Assembly (NCBI RefSeq): GCF_013409205.1
Contig: NZ_JACCAE010000001.1
Location: 2,480,001-2,544,000, forward strand
From: Janibacter cremeus
GTDB lineage: Bacteria > Actinomycetota > Actinomycetes > Actinomycetales > Dermatophilaceae
Length of the DNA: 64,000 bases
Direction: 5' to 3'
The translations under genes were made by a program, and so were the position numbers. Every line of letters starts with the position of its first letter. Positions within the stretch are counted from its first letter, which is position 1. Below the pieces are notes generated by a model, which was not told the origin of the DNA, did not search any database, and saw only the letters and a list, made by a program, of their open reading frames with translations. Below are positions 46,268-55,152 of this stretch, in pieces.

Positions 46268-47158
46268 ATGGCAATCTTCCTCACCGCTGACTCCAAGGTC
46301 ATCGTCCAGGGCATGACCGGCTCCGAGGGCATGAAGCACACCACGCTCATGCTCGCCGCCGGCACCAACGTCGTGGGCGGCGTCAACCCCAAGAAGGCCG
46401 GCCAGAGCGTCGACTTCCCCGACGGCCAGTCCGTGCCCGTCTTCGGCTCCGTCGCCGACGCGATGAAGGAGACCGGCGCCGACGTGTCGGTCATCTTCGT
46501 GCCGCCGGCCTTCGCCAAGTCCGCCGTCGTCGAGGCGATCGACGCGGAGATCGGGCTCGCCGTCGTCATCACCGAGGGCATCGCGGTCAAGGACTCCGCG
46601 GAGTTCTACAACTACAGCAAGGGCAAGGCGACCCGGATCATCGGGCCGAACTGCCCCGGTCTGATCAGCCCCGGGCAGTCCAATGCCGGCATCATCCCGG
46701 CCAGCATCGCCGGTGCGGGCCGCATCGGTCTGGTGTCGAAGTCCGGCACGCTGACCTACCAGATGATGTACGAGCTGCGTGAGTTCGGCTTCTCCACGGG
46801 CGTCGGCATCGGCGGCGACCCGGTCATCGGGACCACGCACATCGACTGCCTCGAGGCCTTCGAGAACGACCCCGAGACCGACGCGATCGTCATGATCGGC
46901 GAGATCGGTGGCGACGCCGAGGAGCGTGCGGCGGCCTACATCAAGGACAACGTGACCAAGCCCGTCGTCGGGTACGTCGCGGGCTTCACCGCTCCCGAGG
47001 GCAAGACGATGGGCCACGCCGGCGCCATCGTCTCCGGCTCCTCCGGAACGGCTGCCGCCAAGAAGGAGGCCCTCGAGGCCGCCGGCGTCAAGGTCGGCAA
47101 GACGCCGTCCGCGACCGCTGACCTCATGCGCGAGATCATGCAGGGCCTGAGCAAGTAG
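46268..47158 (+). CDS. sucD: Succinate-CoA ligase alpha subunit
   Basis: 296 residues. The CoA-binding domain carries [16 protein letters not shown] (about residue 14-29), and the phosphohistidine is in [11 protein letters not shown] (about 243-253). [12 protein letters not shown] is the active-site loop near 133-144. It forms the alpha-beta complex with SucC and ends the operon before a perfect 20-bp terminator. Confidence 0.97.
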   Translation: MAIFLTADSKVIVQGMTGSEGMKHTTLMLAAGTNVVGGVNPKKAGQSVDFPDGQSVPVFGSVADAMKETGADVSVIFVPPAFAKSAVVEAIDAEIGLAVVITEGIAVKDSAEFYNYSKGKATRIIGPNCPGLISPGQSNAGIIPASIAGAGRIGLVSKSGTLTYQMMYELREFGFSTGVGIGGDPVIGTTHIDCLEAFENDPETDAIVMIGEIGGDAEERAAAYIKDNVTKPVVGYVAGFTAPEGKTMGHAGAIVSGSSGTAAAKKEALEAAGVKVGKTPSATADLMREIMQGLSK

Positions 47159-47173
47159 GACCTGCACCTCCCG

Positions 47174-47217
47174 GCGAAGGGGGCGATGACCACGTGGGTG
47201 GTCATCGCCCCCTTCGC
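47174..47217 (+). terminator. Terminator after sucCD
   Basis: A perfect 20-bp stem (47174-47193 with 47198-47217) and GTGG loop. The base of the stem is GCGAAGGGGGC/GCCCCCTTCGC. Confidence 0.92.
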
Positions 47218-47259
47218 TCGTGTGGGCAGACCCACATGTGCCCGCCACTGCATCGGGGG

Positions 47260-47292
47260 TATCCTGACCGCGTACGAACGAACGTCGTACGC
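47260..47292 (+). promoter_or_regulatory. rib operon promoter and inverted repeat
   Basis: TATCCT (47260-47265) is a -10-like hexamer. GCGTACGA (47270-47277) and TCGTACGC (47285-47292) form an 8-bp inverted repeat directly before the riboswitch, at or after the expected start of transcription. Confidence 0.5.
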
Positions 47293-47421
47293 GTGCTCCG
47301 GGGTCGGTGAAAATCCGAGCCGGCGGTGACAGTCCGCGAACTCCTCGTCCTCACGGAGGGGAGCCGAGCTGGTGGAACTCCAGCACCGACGGTGAAAGTC
47401 CGGATGGGAGGCAGCACGCGG
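47293..47421 (+). promoter_or_regulatory. FMN riboswitch (RFN element)
   Basis: The conserved pieces appear in order: GGGGTCGGTGAAAATCCG, CCGGCGGTGACAGTCCGCGA, the GAGCCGAGCTGGTGGAACTC arm with its partner, GACGGTGAAAGTCCGG and the closing ATGGGAGGCAGCAC. FMN binding should lower expression of the ribD operon that starts at 47554. Confidence 0.95.
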
Positions 47422-47429
47422 TGGCGCCG

Positions 47430-47458
47430 CCGTGCCGCGTGGTTCTCCGCCGGCACGG
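47430..47458 (+). promoter_or_regulatory. Hairpin in the riboswitch expression platform
   Basis: CCGTGCCG (47430-47437) and CGGCACGG (47451-47458) pair perfectly just after the aptamer. The remainder, 47459-47553, contains no gene; GAGAGG near 47543 is the ribosome site of ribD. Confidence 0.55.
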
Positions 47459-47553
47459 TCGAGGTCGAGCAGTCGACTTCCCGGTGCACACCGTCACGTC
47501 GCAGGACGTGTCTCCCTCGCCTCGTGGCTCGCGTCAGAGCACGAGAGGGCCCC

Positions 47554-48657
47554 ATGAGCCAGCCGGTCGGCCAGGCAGCCGAGGTCGATGTCGCCATGTC
47601 GCGAGCCGTCGCGCTGGCTGGCCGTGCCCTGGGCCGGACCAGCCCCAACCCCGTCGTCGGGTGCGTCGTCCTCGACGCCGCCGGCCGGGTCGTCGGCGAG
47701 GGCCTCCACGAAGCCGCCGGTGGGCCGCACGCCGAGGTCAACGCGCTGCGTGCGGCGGGGGAGTCGGCCCGGGGAGGTACCGCGGTCGTCACCCTCGAGC
47801 CGTGCCGGCACACCGGACGCACCGGTCCGTGCACCCGGGCGCTGATCGCCGCCGGGATCACCCGCGTCGTGATCGCCGTGCCCGACCCCACCGCGGTGGC
47901 CGGGGGAGGAGCGCAGGAGCTGCGCGACGCGGGGGTGGAGGTGCTCGTCGGCACCGGCCGTGAGGCGGCCGCGCACGTCAACCGCGCCTGGCTGCACTCC
48001 ATGGCGCACGGCCGCCCCTTCGTCACCTGGAAGCTCGCCGCCACGCTTGACGGGCGCACTGCCGCCGCGGACGGCACCAGCCGGTGGATCACCGGTGCGC
48101 AGGCCCGCGCAGAGGTCCACCGGCTGCGTGCCCGGTGCGACGCGGTCCTCGTGGGGGCCGGGACGCTGCGCGCCGACGACCCGCACCTGGCCGCACGCGA
48201 TGTCGCCGACGTCGTCCAGCCGGTGCGCGTCGTCCTCGACTCCACCGCCGGGATCCCCCTGACCGCACGGGTCCTCGACGAGGCTGCACCGACCCTCGTC
48301 GTCGTCGCCGACGGCGCGGCCGCCGACCACCTGGTCGCCGCAGGCATCGACGTCGTGGCCGTCCCGCGCGCGGGCGCCGGGCTCGACCTGGCAGCGGTCC
48401 TGGCTGCCCTGCACGAGCGGGGCATCCGCTCCGTCCTCCTCGAGGGCGGTGCCCACCTTGCGGGCTCCTTCGTCGCGGCCGACCTCGTCGACGAGGTCGT
48501 CGCCCACATCGCTGCGGCCCTGCTCGGCAGCGGCCGCCCCGTCCTGCAGGACGCGGGCATCACCACCATCACCGAGGCGTTGCGCCTGACCACCACGGAC
48601 GTCGCCCGCCTCGGCGACGACGTCGCCATCACCGCCACCGTCAGAAGGGACAGCTGA
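47554..48657 (+). CDS. ribD: Bifunctional RibD: diaminohydroxyphosphoribosylaminopyrimidine deaminase / reductase
   Basis: 367 residues from ATG 47554. The deaminase domain has its zinc site in HAEVNAL (about residue 59) and PCRHTGRTGPC (about 89-99). The reductase domain follows (VTWKLAATLDGRTA, about 154) with an NADPH-binding GGAHLAGSF block near 298. It carries out the second and third steps of riboflavin synthesis after GTP cyclohydrolase II. It is the first gene of the FMN-regulated rib operon. The stop overlaps the next start. Confidence 0.95.
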   Translation: MSQPVGQAAEVDVAMSRAVALAGRALGRTSPNPVVGCVVLDAAGRVVGEGLHEAAGGPHAEVNALRAAGESARGGTAVVTLEPCRHTGRTGPCTRALIAAGITRVVIAVPDPTAVAGGGAQELRDAGVEVLVGTGREAAAHVNRAWLHSMAHGRPFVTWKLAATLDGRTAAADGTSRWITGAQARAEVHRLRARCDAVLVGAGTLRADDPHLAARDVADVVQPVRVVLDSTAGIPLTARVLDEAAPTLVVVADGAAADHLVAAGIDVVAVPRAGAGLDLAAVLAALHERGIRSVLLEGGAHLAGSFVAADLVDEVVAHIAAALLGSGRPVLQDAGITTITEALRLTTTDVARLGDDVAITATVRRDS

Positions 48658-49268
48658 TGTTCACCGGGATCATCGAGGAGCTCGGGGAGGTGATCGCCAT
48701 CGAGGCGGGCACCGACTCCAGCCGGATCACCGTGCGCGGCGACGTCACCACGAGCGACCCCGCCCACGGGGCCTCGATCGCCGTCAACGGCGCCTGCCTC
48801 ACCGTCACAGACACGGAGGCGAAGGGGGATGAAGTCACCTTCGACGTCATGGCCGAGAGCCTGCGTCGTACCGGACTCGGTGACCTCGCCGTGGGTGACG
48901 CCGTCAACCTCGAGCGGGCGATGGTCCTGGGCGCACGCCTGGACGGGCACCTCGTCCAGGGGCACGTGGACGGCACCGCCACCATCCTTCAGCGCCGCCC
49001 CGGCGACCGCTGGGAAGAGGTACGCCTCTCCCTCGACCCGCAGCTGGCCCCCTTCGTGGTGGAGAAGGGCTCGATCTGCGTCGACGGCGTGAGCCTCACG
49101 CTCTCCGCGATCGGCGAGGACTACCTCGAGATCGCCCTGATCCCCACCACGCTCGACCTGACCACGTTGGGCCGCAAGGGAGTCGGCGACCGGGTCAACA
49201 TCGAGGTCGATGTGCTCGGCAAATACGTCAACCGCATGCTCGCACTCAGCCCGGGGGAGAACCGATGA
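48657..49268 (+). CDS. ribE: Riboflavin synthase alpha subunit
   Basis: 203 residues from ATG 48657, with AGAAGGGA upstream. Two similar lumazine-binding barrels are seen, the first beginning [12 protein letters not shown] and the second at the [12 protein letters not shown] block (about residue 98). The conserved NGACLTV (about 44-50) and its repeat counterpart VDGVSLTL (about 141-148) match the family. It dismutates two lumazine molecules into riboflavin. It is in the rib operon, overlapping ribBA by four bases. Confidence 0.96.
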   Translation: MFTGIIEELGEVIAIEAGTDSSRITVRGDVTTSDPAHGASIAVNGACLTVTDTEAKGDEVTFDVMAESLRRTGLGDLAVGDAVNLERAMVLGARLDGHLVQGHVDGTATILQRRPGDRWEEVRLSLDPQLAPFVVEKGSICVDGVSLTLSAIGEDYLEIALIPTTLDLTTLGRKGVGDRVNIEVDVLGKYVNRMLALSPGENR

Positions 49269-50512
49269 CCCGACGTGATGACCTGCTCGACGACATCGAG
49301 ATCGCGATCGAGGCGATCGCCGCGGGCCGTCCGGTGCTCGTCGTCGATGACGCGGACCGGGAGAACGAGGGCGACATCATCTTCGCCGCCGACGCCGCGA
49401 CCCCCGAGCTCATGGCTCTGACCGTGCGCCTGGGCAGCGGAGTGATCTGCGTGTCGATGACCGGCGAGGAGCTCGACCGGCTCGCACTGCCGCCGATGAC
49501 CGCGATCAACGAGGACGCCAAGGGCACCGCCTACTCCGTCTCCGTAGATGCCGCCCAGGGCGTGACCACGGGCATCAGTGCCGCCGACCGGGCCCGGACC
49601 GCGCAGCTGCTCGCCGACCCGGCCACGGTGCGCGGTGACCTGGCCCGGCCGGGCCACGTCTTCCCCCTTCGTGCCCGCAACGGTGGCGTGCTCGTGCGGC
49701 GCGGCCACACCGAGGCCGCGCTCGACCTGTGCCGCCTCGGTGGCCGGGCGCCCGCCGGCGTGATCTGCGAGGTCGTCGAGGAGGACGGCTCCATGTCCCG
49801 CCTTCCCTCCCTGCGTCGCCTCGCCGACGAGCGTGGCTGGCCGCTGGTCAGCATCGCCGACCTCGTCGAGCACCGCCGTCGCACCGAGGCACTCATCGAG
49901 CCGGTCGTGACGACCCGGCTGCCCACGACCAACGGCGAGTTCATCGCGCACGGCTTCCGCTCCGGGATCGACGGCAGCGAGCACATCGCGCTCGTCCACG
50001 GCGACATCACGACCGGGACCCCGCTGGTGCGCGTGCACAGCGAGTGCCTCACCGGGGACGTCTTCGGCTCCCGCAGGTGCGACTGCGGGCCCCAGCTCGA
50101 GGCCGCCCAGCGAGCCATCGTCGATGCCGGCGCCGGGGTGATCGTCTACGTCCGCGGCCACGAGGGACGGGGCATCGGCCTCATCGACAAGCTACGCGCG
50201 TACGCCGCGCAGGACGCGGGTGCCGACACCGTCGACGCCAACTCCGACCTGGGGCTGCCGGTCGACGCCCGCGACTACACCCATGCCGCGCAGGTCCTGC
50301 GCGAGCTGGGGGTCACCCGCCTGCAGCTGCTGAGCAACAACCCGGCCAAGGTCGAGGCACTGCGCACCCTCGGCGTCGAGGTCGCCGGCCGGACACCACT
50401 GCCGGCAGGGATCACCGATGACAACCTGCGCTACCTGCGCACCAAGCGGGACCGGATGGGCCACGACCTGCCGTGGCTGCCGGCCGACACCCAGGACAGG
50501 AGCACGACATGA
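49265..50512 (+). CDS. ribBA: Bifunctional RibBA: DHBP synthase / GTP cyclohydrolase II
   Basis: 415 residues. The N-terminal half is 3,4-dihydroxy-2-butanone 4-phosphate synthase, with [17 protein letters not shown] (about residues 26-42) holding the acidic metal ligands. The C-terminal half is GTP cyclohydrolase II; its zinc cysteines lie in [18 protein letters not shown] (about 259-276) and the catalytic region is [13 protein letters not shown]. Together they make the two precursors of the lumazine. The stop overlaps the ribH start. Confidence 0.97.
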   Translation: MTRRDDLLDDIEIAIEAIAAGRPVLVVDDADRENEGDIIFAADAATPELMALTVRLGSGVICVSMTGEELDRLALPPMTAINEDAKGTAYSVSVDAAQGVTTGISAADRARTAQLLADPATVRGDLARPGHVFPLRARNGGVLVRRGHTEAALDLCRLGGRAPAGVICEVVEEDGSMSRLPSLRRLADERGWPLVSIADLVEHRRRTEALIEPVVTTRLPTTNGEFIAHGFRSGIDGSEHIALVHGDITTGTPLVRVHSECLTGDVFGSRRCDCGPQLEAAQRAIVDAGAGVIVYVRGHEGRGIGLIDKLRAYAAQDAGADTVDANSDLGLPVDARDYTHAAQVLRELGVTRLQLLSNNPAKVEALRTLGVEVAGRTPLPAGITDDNLRYLRTKRDRMGHDLPWLPADTQDRSTT

Positions 50513-50973
50513 GCGGGCACGGAGCGCCGAGCATCGACATCACCGACGCGGGGGACCTGAAGGTCGTCATCGTCGCCTCCAGCTGGCACACCGTCATCAT
50601 GGACGGCCTCGTCGCGGGGGCACAGAGGGCCCTCGGCGACGCAGGGATCACGGCCGAGGTCGTGCGTGTGCCGGGCAGCTTCGAGCTGCCGGTCGTGGCA
50701 TCGGCGTTGGCCGGGGCCCACGACGCGGTCGTCGCCCTGGGCGTGGTGATCCGTGGCGGCACGCCGCACTTCGACTACGTGTGCGCCGCCGCGACCGACG
50801 GCCTCTCGCGGGTCGCGGTCGACACCCGCACGCCGATCGGTTTCGGCCTGCTCACCTGTGACGACGAGGCCCAGGCGCTCGCCCGCGCGGGCCTGCCCGA
50901 CTCGACCGAGGACAAGGGTCGCGAGGCCGCCGAGGCGGCCGTGGCGACGGCCCTGCTGCTGCGCCGCCCCTGA
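50509..50973 (+). CDS. ribH: 6,7-dimethyl-8-ribityllumazine synthase
   Basis: 154 residues from ATG 50509. Substrate-contact segments [11 protein letters not shown] (about residue 23-33), PGSFELPV (about 57-64), [15 protein letters not shown] (about 80-94; the His is catalytic) are intact. It joins the pyrimidine from RibD with the butanone phosphate from RibBA and forms icosahedral shells in other bacteria. Last gene of the rib operon. Confidence 0.97.
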   Translation: MSGHGAPSIDITDAGDLKVVIVASSWHTVIMDGLVAGAQRALGDAGITAEVVRVPGSFELPVVASALAGAHDAVVALGVVIRGGTPHFDYVCAAATDGLSRVAVDTRTPIGFGLLTCDDEAQALARAGLPDSTEDKGREAAEAAVATALLLRRP

Positions 50974-51052
50974 AGCACCCGCGCGGCACCGGTCGGCGAC
51001 ACGATCCGCGTGACTCGCACCTCAGGAGGGTGTCTTCCGTTCGGTGACGGGC

Positions 51053-51106
51053 TAGCCTGAGAGCGCAGCGCCGACCCGGTCGATCCCCCCTGCTCCCGGG
51101 TCGGCG
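51053..51106 (+). other. Possible short transcript: -10-like hexamer plus terminator hairpin
   Basis: TAGCCT near 51053 is followed about 10 bases later by an 11-bp stem (51069-51079 with 51096-51106) and TTGTCCT. The hairpin ends the rib operon or a very short RNA. No open frame fits. Confidence 0.35.
51069..51106 (+). terminator. Terminator after ribH
   Basis: CGCCGACCCGG and CCGGGTCGGCG pair across a 16-base loop, followed by TTGTCCT. It lies 95 bases after the ribH stop and 23 before the convergent gene's stop. Confidence 0.75.
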
Positions 51107-51129
51107 TTGTCCTACCGCCCGCCGCCGGT

Positions 51130-52611
51130 TCAGCGCGCGGCGGCCAGGTCGGACATCCTCGTCAGCTCCGACACCGCGACGGAGTCGGTCAACGGCCGCG
51201 GCGCGGTCTTCGCCTCGGCCAGCTCCAGCACGGAGATGCCCTGGCCCTGCATCCGCACCACGGCGATGTAGTTGGTGAGGTCGCCCTGCTGCAGCTTGAA
51301 GATGCTCGAGGTGAGCTGGGTGGACGTCCCACCGATCGCCGGGCCGGGGCAGGCCCCGCTGCTGTAGCCGGCGAGCAGCTCCGAGCGCGCGGTGTCCGGG
51401 TCCGAGGACAGGGCGATGTACTGCCGGGCGAAGTAGTTGTCCTCGCCCGGGCCGGACCGGATTCCGGTGGCCGCCACCGGGGCCTCGAGCTCGCTGGTGA
51501 TGCAGGCCTCGATGTACGGCGGGGAACCCTCGAGGCGGAGCGGGCCTGCCGTCGTCGCCGCAGATCCCGTCAGGGCCGGGGACGCCCACCGGTCCGCCGG
51601 GACGAATCGTGCGCTGTCGATGACGTCATCGGTCGGGGGCGACGACGAGCTCGATGAGGGCGCGGCGGTGGTGCCGGTGCCCGAGGGGTCGCCGGTGCTG
51701 GCGCCGGTGGGCTGGGGCGGGGGGACCAGCGTCGTGGCCGGTGAGGAAGCCGTCGTCGGGTCGGTGTCCGTGGCCGTGTCGGTGCGGCCTGACGTCTGGG
51801 ACGTCGAGGTCTCCCGCGCCAGGTCGGCCTCGCCGATGACGGCCAGGGCCAGCGCTCGGATCTCCTCGGGAGTGGGACTGTCGTTGCCCGACGCGGGAAC
51901 CCTGAGGAAGGACAGCCCGTCACCGTCGGTGACTTCGACCCGCCAGGTTCGCGTGCCGTCGGTGTCCTCCATCAACCAACCGCGGTAGGTCGCACCGTCG
52001 GTCAGGGTGCCACGCGTGCGGTCGGTGGTCGTCAGGTCGTCGCAGCGCTCAAGGGCCGCATCGACGGCGCGCGTCAACGGCCTCGAGCCGCTCCGGGGCA
52101 GGCCGATCCACTGAACGGCAGGGATGCTGCCGTCGGCGAGCTCGGGCGCACCGCGGGTCCACGATGCGTCGTCGGTGGACTCGAAGCAGCCCTTCCCGTC
52201 GGGCGCGTCCGTGGTCGTCGTGGCGACGGGGCGGTCGAGGACCGCTGACCAGGTGCGCGCACTGAGCATGGTCAGGCGCGAGGCAGCCGTGCTCGATCCG
52301 CTCGTGGTCTCCTGGTGCGTGCTCGACGTCGCGACCGGACGGTCGGGAGACTGGTTGGCCACGTAGAGGCCCGCCGTCGTGGCGAGGACGGCTGCGGCGG
52401 CCGCCCCCGCGAGGAAGGCGAAGGAGCGTCGGCGGCTGCGGCGGACCGCGAGGTCGCTCACCTCACCCGTGCCCCGACCCTCGGCACGGGCGCGGACGGA
52501 CTCCGGCTCGGGCAGGGGCTGGTCCGACACGTCGTCCATGAGCGACATCAGCGCGGCCCGGACCAGCTCGTCCTCATCGGGTCCCCACGACGAGTCGTCA
52601 TGCCTGGTCAT
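51130..52611 (-). CDS. Single-pass membrane protein, probable partner of the upstream ECF sigma factor
   Basis: 493 residues. The N-terminal 60 residues are charged and cytoplasmic, one TM helix spans about 66-86 (FAFLAGAAAAAVLATTAGLYVA), and about 400 residues lie outside. The outer part has two globular-looking blocks joined by a low-complexity Thr/Ser/Pro linker (about residues 270-330). The same-strand sigma gene ends 14 bases inside it, so the two are co-translated. Position and layout suggest an anti-sigma factor, but no zf-HC2 or RskA-type motif is visible. It could instead be an unrelated sensor of that operon. Confidence 0.65.
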   Translation of the reverse strand: MTRHDDSSWGPDEDELVRAALMSLMDDVSDQPLPEPESVRARAEGRGTGEVSDLAVRRSRRRSFAFLAGAAAAAVLATTAGLYVANQSPDRPVATSSTHQETTSGSSTAASRLTMLSARTWSAVLDRPVATTTTDAPDGKGCFESTDDASWTRGAPELADGSIPAVQWIGLPRSGSRPLTRAVDAALERCDDLTTTDRTRGTLTDGATYRGWLMEDTDGTRTWRVEVTDGDGLSFLRVPASGNDSPTPEEIRALALAVIGEADLARETSTSQTSGRTDTATDTDPTTASSPATTLVPPPQPTGASTGDPSGTGTTAAPSSSSSSPPTDDVIDSARFVPADRWASPALTGSAATTAGPLRLEGSPPYIEACITSELEAPVAATGIRSGPGEDNYFARQYIALSSDPDTARSELLAGYSSGACPGPAIGGTSTQLTSSIFKLQQGDLTNYIAVVRMQGQGISVLELAEAKTAPRPLTDSVAVSELTRMSDLAAAR

Positions 52612-53104
52612 CGGGACCTCCTTCGGACTCGGGTGCGGTCATGGCCATGGCCAGCTGGGCACGGCCGCGATGCAGCCTCGCCTTGATCGTTCCCGGCGGG
52701 GAACCCGTCTGCCAGGAGATCTCGTCGACGGACATGTCCGCCAGGTAGTGCAGGGCCAAGGTCTCGCGCAGCTCCGGCCCCAGGGTGCGCAGCGCGGCAA
52801 CCACGGCCACGCGGTCCTCGCTCGGGGCGGCGGGGCCGCCCGGTTCGCCGTGTCGTTCCATCGCCTTCGTCCGGTTGGTGTCCTTGCGCCACGCGGAGAT
52901 GGCGATGCGCCGCGCGACGGTGCGCACCCACGCCAGTGGCTCATCGGCCGCACTGACCTGGTCCCACCGTTGCCACGCCCGGGCGAAGGCCTCCTGCGTG
53001 CTGTCCTTGGCCAGCTCGAGGTCACCCGTGGACGCGTAGACGACGTGCACGACTCGCTGCGCGGAGGCTCGGTAGAACTCGTCGAACTCGGCCGCCGCCG
53101 ACAC
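52598..53104 (-). CDS. ECF sigma factor, SigE-family type
   Basis: 168 residues from GTG 53104, chosen because GGGAGG lies four bases upstream; an ATG at 53119 would place that sequence in the frame. Region 2 includes FDEFYRASAQRVVHVVYASTGDLELAKDSTQEAFARAWQRW (split across about residues 7-47). Region 4 is LGPELRETLALHYLADMSVDEIS with the helix-turn-helix up to GTIKARLHRGR. There is no region 3, as is normal for ECF. It probably directs its own operon through the box pair at 53130-53156. Confidence 0.9.
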   Translation of the reverse strand: MSAAAEFDEFYRASAQRVVHVVYASTGDLELAKDSTQEAFARAWQRWDQVSAADEPLAWVRTVARRIAISAWRKDTNRTKAMERHGEPGGPAAPSEDRVAVVAALRTLGPELRETLALHYLADMSVDEISWQTGSPPGTIKARLHRGRAQLAMAMTAPESEGGPDDQA

Positions 53105-53129
53105 CTTCCCTCCCTTCATACACCCCTCC

Positions 53130-53156
53130 AGACGCGCGAGAGCGACACCTGGTTGC
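53130..53156 (-). promoter_or_regulatory. Candidate ECF-type promoter of the sigma gene
   Basis: On the minus strand GCAACC (53151-53156), 16 bases and CGTCT (53130-53134) resemble the AAC/CGTC pattern of ECF-dependent promoters. This suggests autoregulation. Confidence 0.4.
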
Positions 53157-53233
53157 ATCGGACCCGACAATTCACCTCCGACGCTACGGCTTGTCTGCGC
53201 CCCGCGTGCGCCTTCGTGGGTCACGATGGGGGC

Positions 53234-54394
53234 GTGACCGTGCTGGAGCTCATCAGGTCCGCGACGACCGTCGACGACGGCCTCCACCGGCGCCCCGAGG
53301 TGCGGGCGGCCGGGACGGGAGCGCTGACGGCCCTCGCGGGGCTGCTCGCACCCCTGGTGCTCGTCCTGCTCGCGGCGCTGGCCGTCCCCCGTGCCGCTGC
53401 CGGGGTGGGGGAGTCGATCGGCGCCGGCGCGCTCCTCTGGCTCGTGCTCGGCGGGGCCCGGCTCGCCCTCGACGGGGGCACCGTGGCGTTCACTCCGCTG
53501 GTGTGGACACTCGCCCTGCTCGTGCTGGCCAGGTATGGCGCGCGTCGTGGCCTGCCGGAGGTGCCGGGCCTGCGTCTGCAGGGGTCCTGGCTCGGCGGCT
53601 ACGCCGCAGTCGGCGTGATCGCGGCCCTGCTCGGCCTGCTCGCGCCGGCCGGACCGGAGGTGCTCTCCCTCATCCTCCCATTGGTCGTGCTCCCGGCGGT
53701 GGCCCTGGCCTGGGCGCACGGGCTGCCCGACCGCGTCCTCGCCGTGTGGGGGAGGGCCCCCGTCGCGTTGCACCGGGGCCTCGTCCCCGGGGCGAAGGGA
53801 GCGCTGGTCACCGTCGCGGTCGGTTCCGTGCTCGTGCTCGTGGCCGTCGGGGTCAACATCGCCCGCGTGATGCAGGTTCACGCCGACCTCGGAGCCGGTT
53901 TCTTCGGTGGGTTGCTGCTGGTGCTGCTGCAGGTGGGTCTGCTGCCGAACCTGGGGATCTGGGGTGCCTCCTTCGCCGCCGGGCCGGGTTTCGCGATCGG
54001 TGGAGCCAGCACGACATGGGCCGCTGCGGACTCGGGGTTGCTGCCGATGGTCCCGGTGCTCGCGGCGCAGCCGCAGCCGGGGGACCTGCACTGGGCCACC
54101 CACCTGCTCGTCCTGCTGCCGTTGCTCGTCGGCGCGTGGCTGGGGCGCGAGACGCTCGTCTGGGTGCCTCGGCTCGCCGCGACCCAGACCAAGCTCGCGG
54201 TGATCGCCGTCTCCGTCGGGGTCGCTGCCCTGGGCGTCGTCGCGCTCGACCTGCTCGGCGGCGCCTCCTTGGGGGCCGAGCACCTCGCCCACCTCGGCGC
54301 GCCGACCCCGTGGCTCGGCCTCGCGCTCGTCCTCGAGCTCGGCCTGGGTGCACTCGCGGTCTTCGCCCGCGAGTGGTGGGTCCTGCGCCGCTGA
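53234..54394 (+). CDS. perM: PerM-like polytopic membrane protein (DUF6350)
   Basis: 386 residues from GTG 53234, about ten TM helices. I assign it to the DUF6350/PerM family from its topology and from its position directly before purN and purH, the arrangement known for M. tuberculosis Rv0955-purN-purH. PerM is needed for cell division under stress in mycobacteria and contacts the divisome protein FtsB. CACGAT six bases upstream of the start is a weak leaderless -10. No catalytic motif is visible. Confidence 0.75.
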   Translation: MTVLELIRSATTVDDGLHRRPEVRAAGTGALTALAGLLAPLVLVLLAALAVPRAAAGVGESIGAGALLWLVLGGARLALDGGTVAFTPLVWTLALLVLARYGARRGLPEVPGLRLQGSWLGGYAAVGVIAALLGLLAPAGPEVLSLILPLVVLPAVALAWAHGLPDRVLAVWGRAPVALHRGLVPGAKGALVTVAVGSVLVLVAVGVNIARVMQVHADLGAGFFGGLLLVLLQVGLLPNLGIWGASFAAGPGFAIGGASTTWAAADSGLLPMVPVLAAQPQPGDLHWATHLLVLLPLLVGAWLGRETLVWVPRLAATQTKLAVIAVSVGVAALGVVALDLLGGASLGAEHLAHLGAPTPWLGLALVLELGLGALAVFAREWWVLRR

Positions 54395-54397
54395 CCC

Positions 54398-54403
54398 TAA
54401 ACT
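54398..54403 (+). promoter_or_regulatory. Leaderless -10 of purN
   Basis: TAAACT then TGCGGC and GTG at 54410; no Shine-Dalgarno. Confidence 0.7.
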
Positions 54404-54409
54404 TGCGGC

Positions 54410-55015
54410 GTGCGCCGCCCCCTTCGCCTCCTCGTCCTCGTCTCCGGATCCGGCTCGCTGCTGCAGGCCCTGCTCGACGCGCAGGCGGCCGGCGCGCTCC
54501 CGGTGGAGGTCGTTGCCGTCGGTGCCGATCGGGCGGGCTGCGCGGGCCTCGAGCGGGCCGAGGCCGCCGGCGTCCCGACCTTCGTCGAAGCGGTCTGTGC
54601 CCACGCCGACCGGACCGCGTGGGATGCGGCACTGGCCGAGCGAGTGCGCGAGCACACCCCCGACCTGGTCGTCACTGCGGGGTTCATGAAGATCCTGGGC
54701 CCGGCCACGCTCGGGTCCGCGACCTTCCTCAACACCCACCCGGCGCTGCTGCCCTCCTTCCCGGGCGCTCACGGGGTACGTGACGCCCTCGCCCACGGCG
54801 TGCGCGTCACCGGCTCGACCGCCCATCTCGTCGACGCGGGCGTCGACACCGGTCCGATCATCGAGCAGCGCGTCGTCGAGATCACCGACGAGGACACGCA
54901 GGAGTCGCTCCACGAGAGGATCAAGGTCGTCGAGCGCGAGATGCTCGTCGACGTCGTCACGGCCATGGCCACCGGTGGGTGGCGGGTCGAGGGCCGTCGC
55001 TGCCTCGTCGGCTGA
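54410..55015 (+). CDS. purN: Phosphoribosylglycinamide formyltransferase 1
   Basis: 201 residues. It formylates GAR with 10-formyl-THF, step three of purine synthesis. [15 protein letters not shown] (about residue 8-22) binds the phosphate, and the catalytic Asn and His lie in [17 protein letters not shown] (about 104-120), with the Asp in [10 protein letters not shown] (about 144-153). It starts 16 bases after perM and precedes the ZTP riboswitch of purH, so purN and purH have separate promoters. Confidence 0.95.
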   Translation: MRRPLRLLVLVSGSGSLLQALLDAQAAGALPVEVVAVGADRAGCAGLERAEAAGVPTFVEAVCAHADRTAWDAALAERVREHTPDLVVTAGFMKILGPATLGSATFLNTHPALLPSFPGAHGVRDALAHGVRVTGSTAHLVDAGVDTGPIIEQRVVEITDEDTQESLHERIKVVEREMLVDVVTAMATGGWRVEGRRCLVG

Positions 55016-55051
55016 TTGGCTGGCCCCGACCGGACCGCCGTAGACTTGGGG

Positions 55052-55121
55052 CCTCACGACTGGCGAAGGTGGGTCACCACCGGGGAGTGAACGTCGGGGT
55101 GCATCGCCCGCCTGGGTGCGC
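55052..55121 (+). promoter_or_regulatory. ZTP (pfl) riboswitch upstream of purH
   Basis: The element shows CACGACTGGCG, then AAGGTGGGTCACCACCGGGG with its self-complementary arms, a short linker, and the conserved CGCCCGCCTGGG end. This is the pfl aptamer layout. It should activate purH when ZTP or ZMP accumulates, as in folate shortage. TAGACT at 55041-55046 is a likely -10 just before it. Confidence 0.88.
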
Positions 55122-55152
55122 TCATCGCGAAGCCGACCCATCAGGAGCATCC

